From Crocodylus rhombifer (lineage: Eukaryota > Chordata > Crocodylia > Crocodylidae), in contig JAVSML010001016.1 of NCBI GenBank assembly GCA_038503035.1, forward strand, positions 124,001-188,000: DNA of 64,000 nt, given 5' to 3'. Positions 1-13,429 of the stretch are shown here, piece by piece. Positions within the stretch are counted from its first letter, which is position 1, and each line of letters starts with the position of its first letter. The notes beneath the pieces are model-generated. The model worked only from the letters and a program-made list of their open reading frames with translations, had not been told where the DNA came from and made no database searches. Both the position numbers and the translations under genes were made by a program.

Positions 1-2309
1 TTCAAACATCCTCTTCCTTTCCCCCCCTACACTCCAGTCGCTGGGGGTTTCTGGGAGTTGCAGTCCAAATTAACTATCATCAGAGCTCTGCGAACTACCC
101 CCTAGTTCCTCCTGCTGTTATACACATTCCCCTGCTACCAAATTTCCAAACCTATGGGGAGCCCTGTGAGCTAGATATTGTGGACCTGCATAAAATATCA
201 TGCTAGTGTGCAGCTGGATTCAGGCATGCAGGATCAGGCTGGTGGACAGATGGCTCCAGCACATCAGGTTGGGCCAGCACATGGTCAGGTCACACCCACA
301 GATCAACCCTACATGTCAGCCCTGCATGGGATCTGGACTCCAGACCAGCTTCATGCCACTTATCTGGCCCACATAGCCAAATGTTTTGGCACCACTGGTG
401 TAAGTAGTGGCACTGCCAAGGAGGATCTGGTGTTATAATGGATCACAGGCTCAATGCGAGTCAGCAGTGTGATGCTGTCACAAAAAAAAAAAAAAATTGC
501 ACTTTCAGCCACTGATTATTCTGGGGTATGTCTTTCTCACAATATTCAAAACAGTCTAATTTCACTTACTTTGGAAGAAAATAAAATTGAGTCCTCCAGG
601 ATTTTTGCAAAACAGAACTGTTCTCTACCCAGCTGTAGTGGAGAAGGCAGCAGTGGAATTGTATGGAGGTAGGAAGTGCTTACGAGTCATCTGAGTGAGG
701 ACTAGTATGTGGGAAGAGGTTGGGGGCAAGCTGTACTGGCATAAGAGAAGGCTTGAAGATGACAGCACCAGAAAAAAAGAAATAGCATCAGGAGACTGGT
801 ATCATTGATGGTACAAAGGCATATAGTGGGACACAAAAAAGCAAAAATCAAATAATTGCATGGAAACATAAAAAATGAGAAATTTGAATTTGAAGCATTG
901 GAGAGAAGTTCAGAAAAGGGTGTAATTTGGTTTGACTGGGTGAGAAAGATTAACCTGTGAGCTGTTTTCTAGACAGAATGTAGGGGTCAATATGGAAATT
1001 AAGGAAGCCACACCAGGAGATTATGGTAATCAAAATAGGGGATGACAAGGATTTGACCAAATCTTTTGGCTATTAGAATGGAAAAACAATTTGTTGTAGA
1101 CAAAAAAAAAAAAAAACCTGAGGAAAAATCCACATTTATTAACATTTACTGCACTGTGTCTGAGATACCACAATATTTCCTTACATATAGTTTACACGGC
1201 CACTGCTGGAAACTCTTGACAAATACTGACTCTCTGATAGTAACTGATGTGTAACTGCAATTATTTCCTAATGAAGTTTGCAAACACACTATAGTCTACA
1301 TTTTTTTTTAAGTTTTGCCAGATGCCTGTTAAGCAAAACTCTGAAAGAAAAATGTTTGCAATAATAAAAAATGCTACTGTTTATAGATGAAGACGCTGGT
1401 GGCCTGCTTCTTTTTTCCACCCAAAACTTGCGATTCATGAAGGTAAAACTTCTGTAATGAAAGGTTATACCAAGAATATTCTTATTAAAGTAAGCCAGAT
1501 GAGAGCTTAGCTACTGCATTGATTTGGAAATGTCAGAAGAAGAACAGAAACAACTCCTAGAGATGAGTCAATGTGATGTTTATAATATTTAAATCAATGC
1601 CATATGTATTTCACATAAATAAAATTGTATCTAAACCAGCCAAAAACTATACTTTAGTTTTAGCCATTCCATTGAACATTAACTTAAAAACTCAACCTTA
1701 GAAAAGTTGATTATCTTTGGAAATAACATAGTGGAGACTAAACTCCACAGAGCATGATGCAAGAAAGAGAAGAATGAAAATTAATATGCATTAGTCTCTT
1801 CTGCTTACACTGCAAATACAGTGCATTTGTTATACATGCAGAAGTCTTACTGAGTCACTAGGATTTTAGTTTAAAAGTAAGATTTGCTTAAAGAAACATG
1901 TTCATTGCAGGGATAGGAGTTTCTTTTTTAATTACTTTATTCAGTTGCAGAGGAAATAATACACTTCTACATGGAGTCTACACGGAGTCCATTAACAGGG
2001 CAGTAATTCTGCAGCCACTGGTATATGTGTTCAGACTTATGCAGTGTGTAATCCATCTGAAGCTAATGGGAATACTCACAGTACTTAATCAGAGCTGGTA
2101 GTCTCTGCAGGATTGAGACCTACCACTGTCTGCCTGGACCAGTTTACAGTATTTTTCAGTGTCTCACTATTTGTCCCTTCCTACCAACCTCATCTCAGTG
2201 ATCTTGTCATAAAATTTAAACCATCTTTCATTCAGGTGCACTTTCTCACAATGTGTAGCATTGTCTATAGAAGAGCATCAGATTCGTGCATCATTCTCAT
2301 ATTACTGAC
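1..2309. other. STK32B intron 1 DNA, no gene seen
   Basis: AT-rich intronic sequence without supported exons. Two A15 runs (482-496 and 1102-1116) are the only simple repeats that stand out. A somewhat GC-richer stretch at about 170-440 looks repeat-derived, but I cannot assign it to a family. Confidence 0.6.
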
Positions 2310-3386
2310 TGTAACACGGAGCTAGGGTCTCCTGCTACTTTAAGGAGGGGGAGCCACAACAGGGATGTCCCCAGATGGGGAAAACAGCACATTATAGGCT
2401 AGCCATCATGTCAAAACTGCTGTAGGTGCCTGGAGAGCCACCTATCAGGAAGTGGCGGGGCTTTGGAGGCCCAAAAGCCAGCACTTGTGAACAGCTGATC
2501 ACTCAGACCCTGCAGGTGGCAGGAAGAGGAGCTCCTGAGCAGGATGGCTGAAGAGAGGGACTGACTTCTACCTAGGCTGTCCCCAAGATGCAAGCAGAGA
2601 GCTAAGGGAACTTATAGCCTGGAGGGGGAGGAATTGTAGACCCAGTGTGGGGAGAGTTTTAGTTATACAGCCAGTGGACTTGCATTTGTTTTCTGATTTT
2701 GATTGGAGGATTGGATGTAGCTGTAAGGTGTGGATTGGAGGCCACAAATGGTATTGTAGGGGCACCCAGCATAGAGCCTTTCCAGGATCTGGGACCCAGT
2801 GGGCTGCATGGGGCAGAAGCCAAAACACTTTATAAGGAGGCAGAACTGAGAGCAGCCTTGCCAGACACACCAGGGAGAGCTGGGCTGAACACTGAGATAA
2901 GGCATAAGATAGGGCCAAGGGGCCTAGATACCAGATAACCAAAGATGGCTGAGGTTGAGATAGCTGGGCCTAAATCAGTGGGCCAGGGCTGGAAGGAGAA
3001 AAGTGGGGGCTAAAGTCAAGAGGGCTCAGACCTCTACAAAAGAACTAAACTTGTGGATGAAGTAGCATCTGCAAGATATGGGCATGGCTGTAGCGGCAGA
3101 AGGGGGCCATGAATAGCCCTTAAGGCAGGTAATTCCCTGGAACATAGATGGGGCCCCACTTAGAGCTTGGGATCAGCTGGATCTGGGAGAGACTGCTGGC
3201 TGAAGAATAGACAAAGGCTCACTCTGGGACCCTGGGGAAGCCTCCCTTTTTTCTTTACAATAAATAATTCCATCAAGGTTTGGCAGGAGAGAGGAAAAGG
3301 AGCGTACCTGAGAAGCCAGAGTGGGGCAGGAGCAAAGTGGCCATCAGGGGGCATCACAGCAACCCATGGGGCCCAGTCCTGTCACA
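2310..3386 (+). mobile_element. LTR-like element, probable old solo LTR
   Basis: A block of about 1.08 kb, GC-richer than its surroundings, begins TGTAACA and ends TGTCACA, the TG...CA pattern of LTRs. It has a TATA-like TTTATAAGG at 2829-2837 and a polyadenylation signal AATAAA at 3259-3264, in the right order for an LTR. The flanking 5-mers CTGAC (2305-2309) and CTGGG (3387-3391) match at 3 of 5, so a target-site duplication is only suggestive. No internal retroviral coding region is attached. It could instead be another repeat whose ends resemble an LTR by chance. Confidence 0.45.
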
Positions 3387-5900
3387 CTGGGATTCTAGTC
3401 TAGATCCTCAGTTTCCATATTAACACTTTTACTTAAAACTGAACAGAACCAATGACAGGACTGAGACCTGTGGGATTATACACATTGTGACTTTGGGAAA
3501 AGGAGCATCTGCCTATCACGATCAGTCAGAGAAGAATGAGGGCAACCAGTGACATCCCTGAAAGTGTAGATTCCCTAGTAGTGAAAGCTTAGCTTTTTAA
3601 ACATAATTGATGATGAAAATAAAATAGCTTACTTAAGAATAAGCTTATCATCTTCAGACATTTGAATGCAACATGCTTTTTCAGCTATTTGATCAAAACC
3701 AGGATCATACCCTATAACATTTTTTTCTAATGGTAATTTTCTAACACCCTTTTAACTGGAACAGAAACCATGTTCTGAAAATAAGAGTTGTGGCTCCTCA
3801 TACTTTCTGATTTCTAATTAATTCACAAAAGAAATCTAGTTCTCAATCCACCATGTTGTTGGTTCTCTTCCCCATGGCTACCTTCTGCTCACTATCTGTT
3901 AATTCTCAGTCATTGCAGGCATGCACTCTCTGACAACCTGCTTCCCCCTTTCCAACTCTCAACTGAAGCCAAAGTCATGATACATGTAGCAGACAGATGG
4001 ACTGCTGTGTTTATAGAGTCCAGTGGACTATAATTGTTTTTACTTGAGCCATCAGGACTGCTTGTAATGACAGTTGGACTAGACTTAGGCAAGAAGCCAA
4101 ACTTATCCCAATTATCTTCTAACTGGGAACTTTCCTAGATCTGTATATTAAATTTCCCCAACTTACCCCATCTGATGTATCAATAAATACATGGTTAACC
4201 TCAATTATTTACTTAGATTTATTCTACGTTGCACAGTGTACAATACGTGTAAAACATGTAGCCAAACACTATGGTTTCCAGTACATCTATATATTGTACA
4301 GAATGAGACACCTAAAATTGCCATATAGCTCATAATGGCAGGTACCACAGCAACAGTGGGAACATCTACATCACATGTTACATTGCCATAGCAACAAGCT
4401 ATGGCAACGTAGCTCATCATTACAGCAATGTAGCGTCAGCAGGCATGAACCTTGACACCAGCGCTACTGCACAGTAGGGTCAGAAACAACCCATGCACTA
4501 CTGAGACTGCATAGTGACAGCACTTACTACACAATCATTTAGTACTTTAGTCATTTAGTACTTTTGCAACAACTGTGCAGTTGGGTGCACATGTAAACGT
4601 TCCCACTTTGTAAAGAGGGAGATTCCTTAAGAATTAAAAAAGGGCCTGATTTTAAAAAGTACTCATCAGGAAGACTTGGCTGATGCCTTTCTACTTGTGC
4701 AAGAAGGAAGTCCTGACCACAAAAGATCAAGAAATTTTCATCAAGACCAAAAACGGGCAGTACTAATAGAAGAGAGACTGATGGCAATTATATTTATCTT
4801 TAAACAAACAAACATAACTGCTTATTTCTAACTCTAGTTACTTGGGAGATCAAGTATTTCCTAGTGCTTGTAATGGAAATAGAGGTGTAAGGTTTGCAAA
4901 CAAAGGGACATAAAACCTTTTCACTTGAAGAAATAATTAGCAAGTCATTAAAGTGAACATTCCAGATTTGCCTGATATTCTGCATTGACTTCTCTGTAGA
5001 AAACTGCCCAAATGATAATCTGCATCTACCAAGGTCACAAGAAAAGTTATTATAATTTTACTTTCTTAAAAGCTACTTCCTACTTGTGTACATTATACAA
5101 ACTTTTTTTTTGAAGAATGAGACAGGAAAATCATAATTAAAATGTACAGAACACCATAAATCTCATAATCTCCTTTGCCATGACTCATGCAAACTCTTTA
5201 CGACAGTTACACAGCTTGTATCTGCATACCAGTACCTATCCTGTTGACAAGTATCATCTTATTCTTCCTTTGTGCTTCCCTCCCCATATGTATCCATGTA
5301 TCGTCTCATCACATAACTTATAGTTTAAGATCCTAGTAGTTGTGACCATTGTTTCATTTTGTGTTTCTACAGTGCCTAACACTGTGGGGTCCTGGTTCAC
5401 TGCTATGTCTCTTCAATGCCACAAGAACAAAATAATGTTGAAACTGCTACTAAGGTTTGATACATAAATAGAAAAGAAAATGGTATAAATCAACATGGCC
5501 ATAAAAGAAAAAAATCGTGCTGATCTTGATTTAATATTTTGTTTTTTCCAGTAGTTGGATATCCAGCAAAGGTCATGATGCTTTGAAAAAAATTACTTTT
5601 TATTTTTACATATAGATAATATATAAAAGAAACTGCTGCACAGCACTTATAAGTCATTTTTCCCTATCGAAAGAAAAGACTAGCAGAAAGTCAAGATATT
5701 CTTTTTTACAAGGAAAACAATGAAGTGGTAAATAATCACCAGTGTGTGAATGGCAGAGACAAAATAAAATTCAGAGCAGACTGGACGCTATCTAGAATGT
5801 GCCATTTTTACTTGGAGCCATCATTTATCTTGTGCTAGATGGGCCTTGGGAGCCTGCAAGATAGGCACCCCAAGGCCTAACATTACATTGTGTAATATTA
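3387..5900. other. STK32B intron 1 DNA with a MIR/L2-like tail
   Basis: No exon is seen. At about 5250-5455 a plus-strand stretch contains GTGCCTAACACTGTGGGGTC and flanking words typical of the 3' tail shared by amniote MIR/L2-type repeats. A perfect 10-base stem with a 5-base loop lies at 4383-4407. The remainder is unremarkable AT-rich intron. Confidence 0.5.
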
Positions 5901-5909
5901 AGTGAGCTA

Positions 5910-7330
5910 GGGTAGATAAGCAATGCGATAATGTAGCCAACAGGGCAAATAATACTCTGGCATGCACCATTCGATCTATCTCCAGCAAAACCAAGGAGGT
6001 GATTCTCCCACTACTCAGCCTTGGTAAGACTTAAGCTGGAGTACTGTGTCCAATTCTGGGCACCACACTTTAACACGGATGTGGTACAGCTTGAGAGAGT
6101 CCAGAGAAGGGTCACCTGTATGATCAGGAACTTGCATGGCAAGCCATACAAGGAAAGGCTAAGGGACCTGGGACTCTTCAGTCTGAAAAAGAAAAGGCTG
6201 CTTACCACTACATCAGGGGAGTACATCAAGGTCTCAGTGAACAACTGTTCACCAGGGCACCCTTGGTAAAAACCAGGAGTAATGGTCACAAACTGCTAGA
6301 AGAACATTTCAGGCTCAACATTAGGAAAAACGTCTTCACAGCGAGGGTGTCTAGTAGGGCTGTGTGAAGCTTCAGTTGCTGATTCAATTCGATGGAGATT
6401 CGTCAGGATTTGGTGGCCAAATCTCTGAATCTGAATTGAGTCAGGAGACCCTTTAATCTCCCTGAATTGATTTGGAGAGATTCAGAGAGATTTGATGATT
6501 TGGACATAGTCAAAGCTTTAAATGTTTTTCCAACATACCTCAAGGTATCAGGCGGTTCATGAACACTGAGATGCTGGGGCAGATGGAGCGTCCCACAGGA
6601 GTGTGTGAGGGGGTCCTCAGCGCATTCACAGACATGGACCAGAAGCACTTCCAGTCCACTTCTGGGTCCACCGTAGTATGCATGGGGGACCCTCCCCCCA
6701 CCTTGGCAACTGGTGCCTCCTGGGTTTGGGGGGGCACCTGGGGTCCCCCAATGGTGATCACTGAGCCAGGGGGGACATGGTGGGGAGGTCCCCTGTGCTC
6801 TCAGCTGTGGACCCAGAAGTGGACTGGAAGTGCTTCTGGTCCATTTCTGGATCTGCTGCTGAGCACACACCCCCATTCCCCCTGCCACACACACTCCTGT
6901 GGGATGCTCCATCCTCCCCACCATTGCAACATTCACAAGCCATGTCTGGTACCTCAAGATATGTAGAAAAAATATTTAAAGCTGTGTCTATGGCCGAATC
7001 ACTGATTCTCCAAATCAGCATTGACTCTTCAGATTCAGATTCAGCTGAATCACACCAGGACAGAGATCCAAATCAACAAACTGAATCACTGTCCCCAATT
7101 CATGCTAAATCTGAATCAAGTAAAACCTGTTTCATACACCTCTAGTGTCTAGACTGTGGAATAAGCTCCCTCCAAAGGTGGTGCAATCATCTACCCTGGA
7201 AATCTTCAAGAGGAGACTGGACATTCACCTTGCTGGAGTCACCTGACCCCAGTTGTCTTTCCTTGTTCATGCAGGGGAGCTAGACTCGATGATCTTCTGA
7301 GGTCCCTTCCAGCCTCATAATCTATGAATC
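5910..7330 (+). mobile_element. CR1 LINE 3' fragment, split by a hAT element
   Basis: CR1 is the main LINE family of sauropsids. The left part (about 5910-6354) reads as the end of the reverse transcriptase ORF, with words such as [11 protein letters not shown] in one frame (from about 6030). It resumes at 7153 after an inserted element and runs into the CR1 3' end, GAGGTCCCTTCCAGCC, followed by short ATCTATGA-type repeats to about 7330. The 5' end is truncated, as is usual for CR1, and frameshifts show it is dead. The two halves join without loss once the insert and its 8-bp duplication are removed. Confidence 0.85.
6355..7144. mobile_element. hAT-type foldback element with perfect 8-bp target duplication
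   Basis: A 790-base element is inserted in the CR1 copy. Its ends are TAGGGCTGTGTGAA and, inverted, TAGAGGTGTATGAAA. It is flanked by identical 8-mers GTGTCTAG (6347-6354 and 7145-7152), the length typical of hAT insertions. The interior is GC-rich and folds back: the sequence around 6635-6675 (dACCAGAAGCACTTCCAGTCC core) reappears inverted at about 6805-6845, and the arm near 6582-6610 reappears inverted near 6886-6915. Open frames in this part come from the palindrome and do not resemble a transposase. It is therefore non-autonomous. Confidence 0.85.
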
Positions 7331-7424
7331 TATTAATCCAACTGTGCTAGCATGGAGCTTTGTACAGGCTATACTGCTTCTCAGGTGATTTCTGTATTTA
7401 ACATTTAATAGTCATTGGAATAAA

Positions 7425-7520
7425 GACCAGAAGAGTCCAGGGAGAGCAAGGAATAGAATCCAGGGCTCTATTCTCCCTATAAAAGACTCTGAGTACTAAA
7501 CTACATGATAACACAGCATC
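7425..7520 (-). repeat. tRNA-derived / MIR-like SINE fragment
   Basis: Read on the minus strand, the stretch has TAGTTTAGTACTCAGAGTC followed by GGATTCTATTCC, resembling the A-box to B-box region of tRNA-derived SINEs such as MIR. Only the head is recognisable. A tRNA gene is unlikely because no acceptor stem can be formed by eye. Confidence 0.4.
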
Positions 7521-8119
7521 TTGTACTCTCTCTTTTCTGGTCCCATGAATTTGGCATTTTTGGTGCACATTGGTGCAGAATTAAAAAGAGGGGTAGCCTC
7601 CCAGAATAGTACTCTATAGCCTACCAGTGGGTCACTCTCCTGGGAAGTGTGGGGTATTTCTTACAGCATTAAACCTTGGTCTATTTCCTGCATGACTCAT
7701 GTACTATTAGGTATTAGAGTCAGAGAAAACAGGGATAAAAAGAACTTGGAGAGGTCATCTAGTCCCTCCCATCACCCCGCAGCAAGACTATAAAAAGAAG
7801 GAGATACTATTATTGCTAGTTTTAAAAGAAATTGACTACACCTGTAGTTTGCAACCTCAGCTCCTGTTGCTGTGTGTTAGGCACATTTTAAAAGTTGCTT
7901 TCAGTTCAAGCACCTCAGGGGTCTGTGGATGAACACTTAGCTTCTCAATTCCACTTTGGTTTAGGAAGAAGACAGTTGCCAAGTTGCTCAGGCCAGGGCA
8001 GTTCTAGGTATATGCAGATGCAGAACTGAGCATTTAGAGAGCTTTGTTTTTCAAAGGCTATGCACAAGGTATAAGATAGTTCAAAAATATTTTTTTGTTT
8101 TTACCTAATAAATTGGAAT

Positions 8120-8215
8120 AGCTTCTTTGGAGCATTCCTGCTCAAGGCAGGGGGTCAGACTTGATGATCTACTTAGGTCCCTTCCAACCCTACATCTATG
8201 AATCTATGAACCTAT
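8120..8215 (+). repeat. CR1 3' tail fragment
   Basis: It contains GTCAGACTTGATGATCTA, then AGGTCCCTTCCAACCC, and ends in short ATCTATGA repeats, which is the canonical plus-strand end of CR1. Only about 95 bases remain. Confidence 0.75.
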
Positions 8216-8303
8216 GAGCTGATACACAGCAGTTTTGGACATTATCAGGGATAGTTGTCTGGCAACAGGATGATTATAAGTATCTGATCATTAAGCAGAG
8301 AGA

Positions 8304-8501
8304 GGTAGCTAGCCATATTAGTCTGAAGTCAGAAAGAAGGCAGGGTGGTCATGAACCTCATGGACTAACTGAATCAAAGATGCATAAGCTTTCTTGAGCA
8401 AGTAATCACTATATCAGATGCTATGAATGCTTATGTATCTCTGATTCAGTTAGTCCTTAAGGTGCATTTCTACCCTGCCTTCTGCCTATATTATCACTGG
8501 C
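8304..8501. mobile_element. Foldback MITE with CTGATTCAGTTAGTC arms
   Basis: Two arms of about 55 bases (8335-8390 and 8429-8483) are near-perfect reverse complements: AGAAGGCAGGGT...GCATAAGC against GCTTATG...ACCCTGCCTTCT. The loop is about 38 bases. This is a short non-autonomous DNA element. A fragment of the same arm sequence recurs at about 9318-9385. The outer limits are approximate. Confidence 0.65.
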
Positions 8502-9317
8502 AACAACTCAGCATTGCATATCCTTTGCCTACTCATTCACAGAGGTCTCTAGCTCTCCCTACAGTTTATGTAAGTCTAACTATTATGGGCTGCCTTTAGT
8601 TTCTTGAATCCATCATTGCAAGATTTTTGATTAGATACTATTTGTTTGTGTATTGCCTATACTCAGCACAAGCCGTTAATTTGTGAGCTAGCCTTTTCAT
8701 TGCCAGCTTCTCTGCATCTCAGTAGAAACCTCAGATATTTCTTCAAAATGAATCAATCAAAATATTTCATCAAAACAGCACATAGGCAATTCCCGCATTT
8801 CTCCCACAAAATTATTGCAAAAACCACTGGTTGTGAAAGGATGTTGGGATGAAATTTCACAGCGTTATTTGCAGCATGATGTAAACACCTGTGCGAGTGA
8901 CTCAAGCCTTGATTTAATCAATGGGACTTAAATACTGGTTTGGAGCTAAGCAGATGCTTAAACTAAGTCAGTAACTCATTTAACAGATATGGTCTAAGTG
9001 CTTAATCTCTTTATGCCCCATTTTCATTATGTAAGGATCCAATATTATTGTACGATATGCAATATTGAGGACTGGCACAAAGGTGAAACTTGTGTTTTTG
9101 AAGTGCTGTAAGACCAAGAATGAAAAGTGTTATACAAGTTTACCTCAAGCATGTTGTACTTGGTGTAAAAATATACTTGTATTTTACTTAAATGGATTAA
9201 TGCATTTTCTTCTAAAAGTCATTTCATTTCAAGATGTTTTTATTTTAAATAAGTGTTTAAAATTAAAATAAAAATGACCAAAATCAAACATGATACTTAT
9301 TGTATTGGGCATAAATG

Positions 9318-9385
9318 TAGCATCTGATGAACTGTGCTCTTCCTCATGAAAGCTTATGCCTCTCTGATTCAGTTATTCTATAAAC
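9318..9385. repeat. Fragment of the 8304-8501 MITE family
   Basis: The words GAAAGCTTATGCCTCTCTGA and TTCAGTTATTC match one arm of the element at 8304-8501. No second arm is present here, so this is a partial copy. Confidence 0.55.
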
Positions 9386-9389
9386 TGGT

Positions 9390-12300
9390 ATACTAATGCA
9401 TAATTACCTTCTGTCATAAACCATTTTCCTTTTCATATTTCTGCCTTTTTAATCTTCATCCATGATGCTGGCTGCACATGCCATGATATCCCAAAACTGT
9501 TCAGCAATAAATACCCATTCCACCTTTCTTAAATGACTCACTTTTTGACTTGTCATGTACAAGGAATGCTATAGTGAAGAAAGGTAAAATATTAACTACT
9601 ACATTGTACTCATCTTACTGAATGGCCATGCAATTGGTATTGTTGTCAGATTCCTTCTGTTTCTTTCTCTTGTTCCATGTTGTTCCTTTGTTATAGCCCT
9701 CATTTTATGAGGCATGTTACATTTAGATTTCATACTTTTCCAGGCATAGACTGTATACTGGTATGCATTTGTTTTCTGAATTAACTGCATATATACAATT
9801 AGGCAGAAAAAAGGTAATTTTCTTAACTAGGCTTTGATGGTGCTTTATGCTGACACAAAAAGTTAACACTAAATGAATAGTCTGACCCTACTGGGTGAAA
9901 TTCATCCCTCTGCTAAGGGCAAACACAAGTTCCTGTCAAACGTTATTTTGAACATTCAATGGAGTACAAGCATAGTGCTTCCCCTCTGCATGGGGGTCAC
10001 TTTTACACACTCACACTTCATTCATACTTAAAATGTCCATTGTGATAAATGATTATTCAGTACAGTACAATGAGGCAGAATATCTCAGGCCTGGATTCAA
10101 CAAAGCATTTAAACACGTGCTTATGTAGCACAGCAACCAGCTCCCCACAGATCCAAAGGATTACTATATAGTGCTACAGTAAGTGGACTATGCAGTGTCA
10201 TGCCTTAAGTCATTATTTATGATAACTGTATAAAATAATATTCTCCTGATACAAGCTCCACCTTTTAAATATCCTTAAAGGCTTGATATAGTGAAATTAA
10301 ATGAGAATAACAAAAGAGATGCACATTTGGAGAACCAGGATTGTCTGTCAGTCTCGCTACTGTATTTGTAATGCTTACCATTACTGAGAATTTGGAAATG
10401 AGTTACATTTATTACTAGTACATATACCCTTCCCTCATATCCTTCCTCTCGCTGGCATTTCTGTAAAATTTGTAATTTATCTTCACTGGAAACAAATGTC
10501 CACTTTCCTGTACAGTTATTAATATTGGATCCATCCAATCCTTCAAGTCTTGTTTTCCTATCTCCTTTAGCACATTCAAAATGCCTTTACTTCACCACCA
10601 TTGATCAGAGGAAGGTGCCCTCCTTGCATTTTCTTACCTTCATAATCAGGAAGATAAATTGTTCCCAAAGACCCCATGGTCTTTTTTATGTGGAGACTAA
10701 AATAAAAACTTTTACTTACCTGTCCAATGTTGGAGATTAGGACGGAAAATGTAGTTATACCTAAAGCTAGATACAATTCAAGAAAGAGAAAGAGGTTATG
10801 GAAGCTCTCTGAGAAAGAGGAGGGAGGACAAAAGTCTATGAATTTTTTAAATGAAGCCTGAATGTTTATGAGGAGGATAATACAATGTGATTGCCTGCAA
10901 CAGCATGGGTTTCCACTTTAGGACCCAAGGAGATCCTTTCAAGGTCAATGTTTCTTTGATTATCCCAAATACAAACACAATGGGAGAAAGAATGAACTTT
11001 ACATGAAGGGGTGAAACATCACAATCAATTAGGGATGTAGGGCTCTCCAAAGTGAGATCAATTCTCCCTTGAGGGAAGAGATGATTGGTGACACCAGGAA
11101 ATGAATGGCCTGGGATTTGCCAGCACTAGTATGGTGCCTTGCAGCTGCTATTTAAATATAATTCTCTATGACTCATGTAGAAAGTCTGTGATGCAAAGGT
11201 GCCATAGAGTTAGTTATTAAGTTAGTTGCAGTTATCTAATTTAATGAAGTGGCGGCATATGGCTTTTAAATCCAATCTGAAAACTATATTTTTATAACAT
11301 GTCCATCATTTTAGTGAGAGAGTGGCATATACCATATGGGTTTCTTTATTTGCTAACTGCAAGAGGCAACAGTGACACTGTATCTGTTATATTAAATAAT
11401 GTATTTCTGATTAAGCTTTCAGAGAGGCATACACAACTCTCATTCATTTCAATTCCATTCTCATTGAGAAGTATTGCTATCCTCTAGCAAAATTAGTCCT
11501 CTTCACAAATAAAACTACTCAACTACTCTCAGTTGATATACTTTCTTACCTGTTAATATTGTGTTAGGAAAGATTCTCTTTGGAAAACAGTAATACTTAT
11601 GTTCACTAATAAAATTATGAACTATAGAAGGTTTGGGATTAGCTGTAATAGGGAGACTTTCAAAAATCAATGGTATTTGTTTGTGCTCCAAAATCACTTA
11701 GGTACTTTTGGAAAATCCATTTTAATGCTTATTTATATTCATAAACCCAGCAATTGTATACTGTAGTAAAGGATAAAAAGCATTATTTCAAGTAATATAA
11801 GGTAGTCTTTCAATAGCAATGAACTTTTCTGGAAGTTTCCTGTAAGCTTACTACTTAAACAAGGGTGAGGATGGTATTTGGAGCTTTCATAAAGAATAAA
11901 AACTACAATAATAAATAATAATGATATATAGATCTATAAATACAGTGCTGTATATGCAGCATAATTATTTTTTAGAGTGATTAGTAACAATTGTGCTATG
12001 GAAATGATTTCTTACATGGAAAGGACAGAGTGGCATGCAGGTTTCTCCACAGCAATTCACAATTGACCCTCCTTCATTTACTTTAATGACTGAGACTTTA
12101 TGTCACTGCAAATAGATAAAGTTGTGGATTTTACATTGAGCTATCTTGAGGTTTTCTAGCTCAATCTAAAATCCTATTGGTGATAAAAGTAAAAACTGGT
12201 AGTTTTAACCTCAATATAGTTACAGTAGACCAGCTCTATGACCTGCACTTAGGCTTCACATTGATTAGCTACTTCAAGATAAAAACACTGTCTTTGCCTA

Positions 12301-13425
12301 GTTCTGACTAAGATTTTATATTTATGGAGCTATCACAAATTGTCTTCCTCAGGAGCTAACACAGGTTGTCTCTCCTAATGCAAACTGCACCACTTGGTCT
12401 GAGTGAACAGTGATGAATTACAAAAAAATTGTGCTCATGGAAAAAAATCAAAACAGAATTCTTTTGCATATTCTGACTTGTACTTATGTAGAAGTAATGA
12501 AGTTTTATTAATGACACCTCACCAACTACTCTACCACTAACTCTTTGCAGAGAAAAAGAGAATGACAACTGGGTTTTCTGACTGAAATGCAAATTAAGGA
12601 AGATATTTTTCAAAGAACTTTAAAACACACCTAATCCTTCTTGAGTGACAAAACAATAAAAGTCTCTTATGCTGAGTAGAAGAGCTTCTTCCTGAAAAGT
12701 TGTGAGTAATATGTTACAGACCTATTACGCACCTACAGAAACTAATGTAGTATGATGTCATCTGTGGTGCCATAACATCACCTGAATAAAATATACACCC
12801 ATCAATAATTTGTCTGTAATTACTGGGAAATGGATCTGCTCACACCCCAAACACACAAAACTAAGCTTCACATATGCATCTAATATCACAAGCAAGTCCA
12901 GTGATAATACACAAATGCCTTTTTTAAAAATTACAATGTACATTTTTCTACTGCTTCAAAAACACAGACACCAATAAAATAATGTTTGTGCATATGAGAA
13001 CTAGACCGAAGCTTATGGGTACTAAAGAACCACCCCATTGCATTCAAGCCCTTCCACTGGTCAAAGCCATTCTTTAGATGTTACGGTACACTTTGCATCA
13101 TGTTTTATCTCAGAGGGAAAAATCTCCAAGTAGCAAAGCAGACTCAAGAAAGTTTCAAAAAAAGTGGGAAGAAAATATGAATGAGAACATCTCCACTTAA
13201 CAGTCATGAAATAAGGTGCTGATTCACAGAGACAATTGGAAAAGAAACAGAAAGTGCCCTGATTTCATCTGTATTCATAACTGTATGCAGCTTCGTGTGT
13301 GCTGTAAAATCCAGGTGACCGTGTCCAGTTGAGCAGATTAGCAACATTCAGAAGGAACAATGAGATGTAAAGAAAGATACTTTACACAGTCTAGATGGTT
13401 AATTTTCTACCTCTGGGGACTTTTA
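9390..13425. other. STK32B intron 1 DNA, no feature recognised
   Basis: About 4 kb of AT-rich sequence in which I see no exon, RNA gene or clear repeat. Short open frames are of the length expected by chance. Confidence 0.55.
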
Positions 13426-13429
13426 CCAT

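Noticed and set aside
6559..6966. Open frames on both strands inside the 6355-7144 element
   Set aside because: The sequence is an inverted repeat, so both strands give similar peptides; there is no transposase similarity.
10275..10776. Possible STK32B exon 2 on the minus strand (a frame containing HFQIL)
   Set aside because: The surrounding residues do not match the kinase glycine loop (GKGSFGKV), so the short match is chance.
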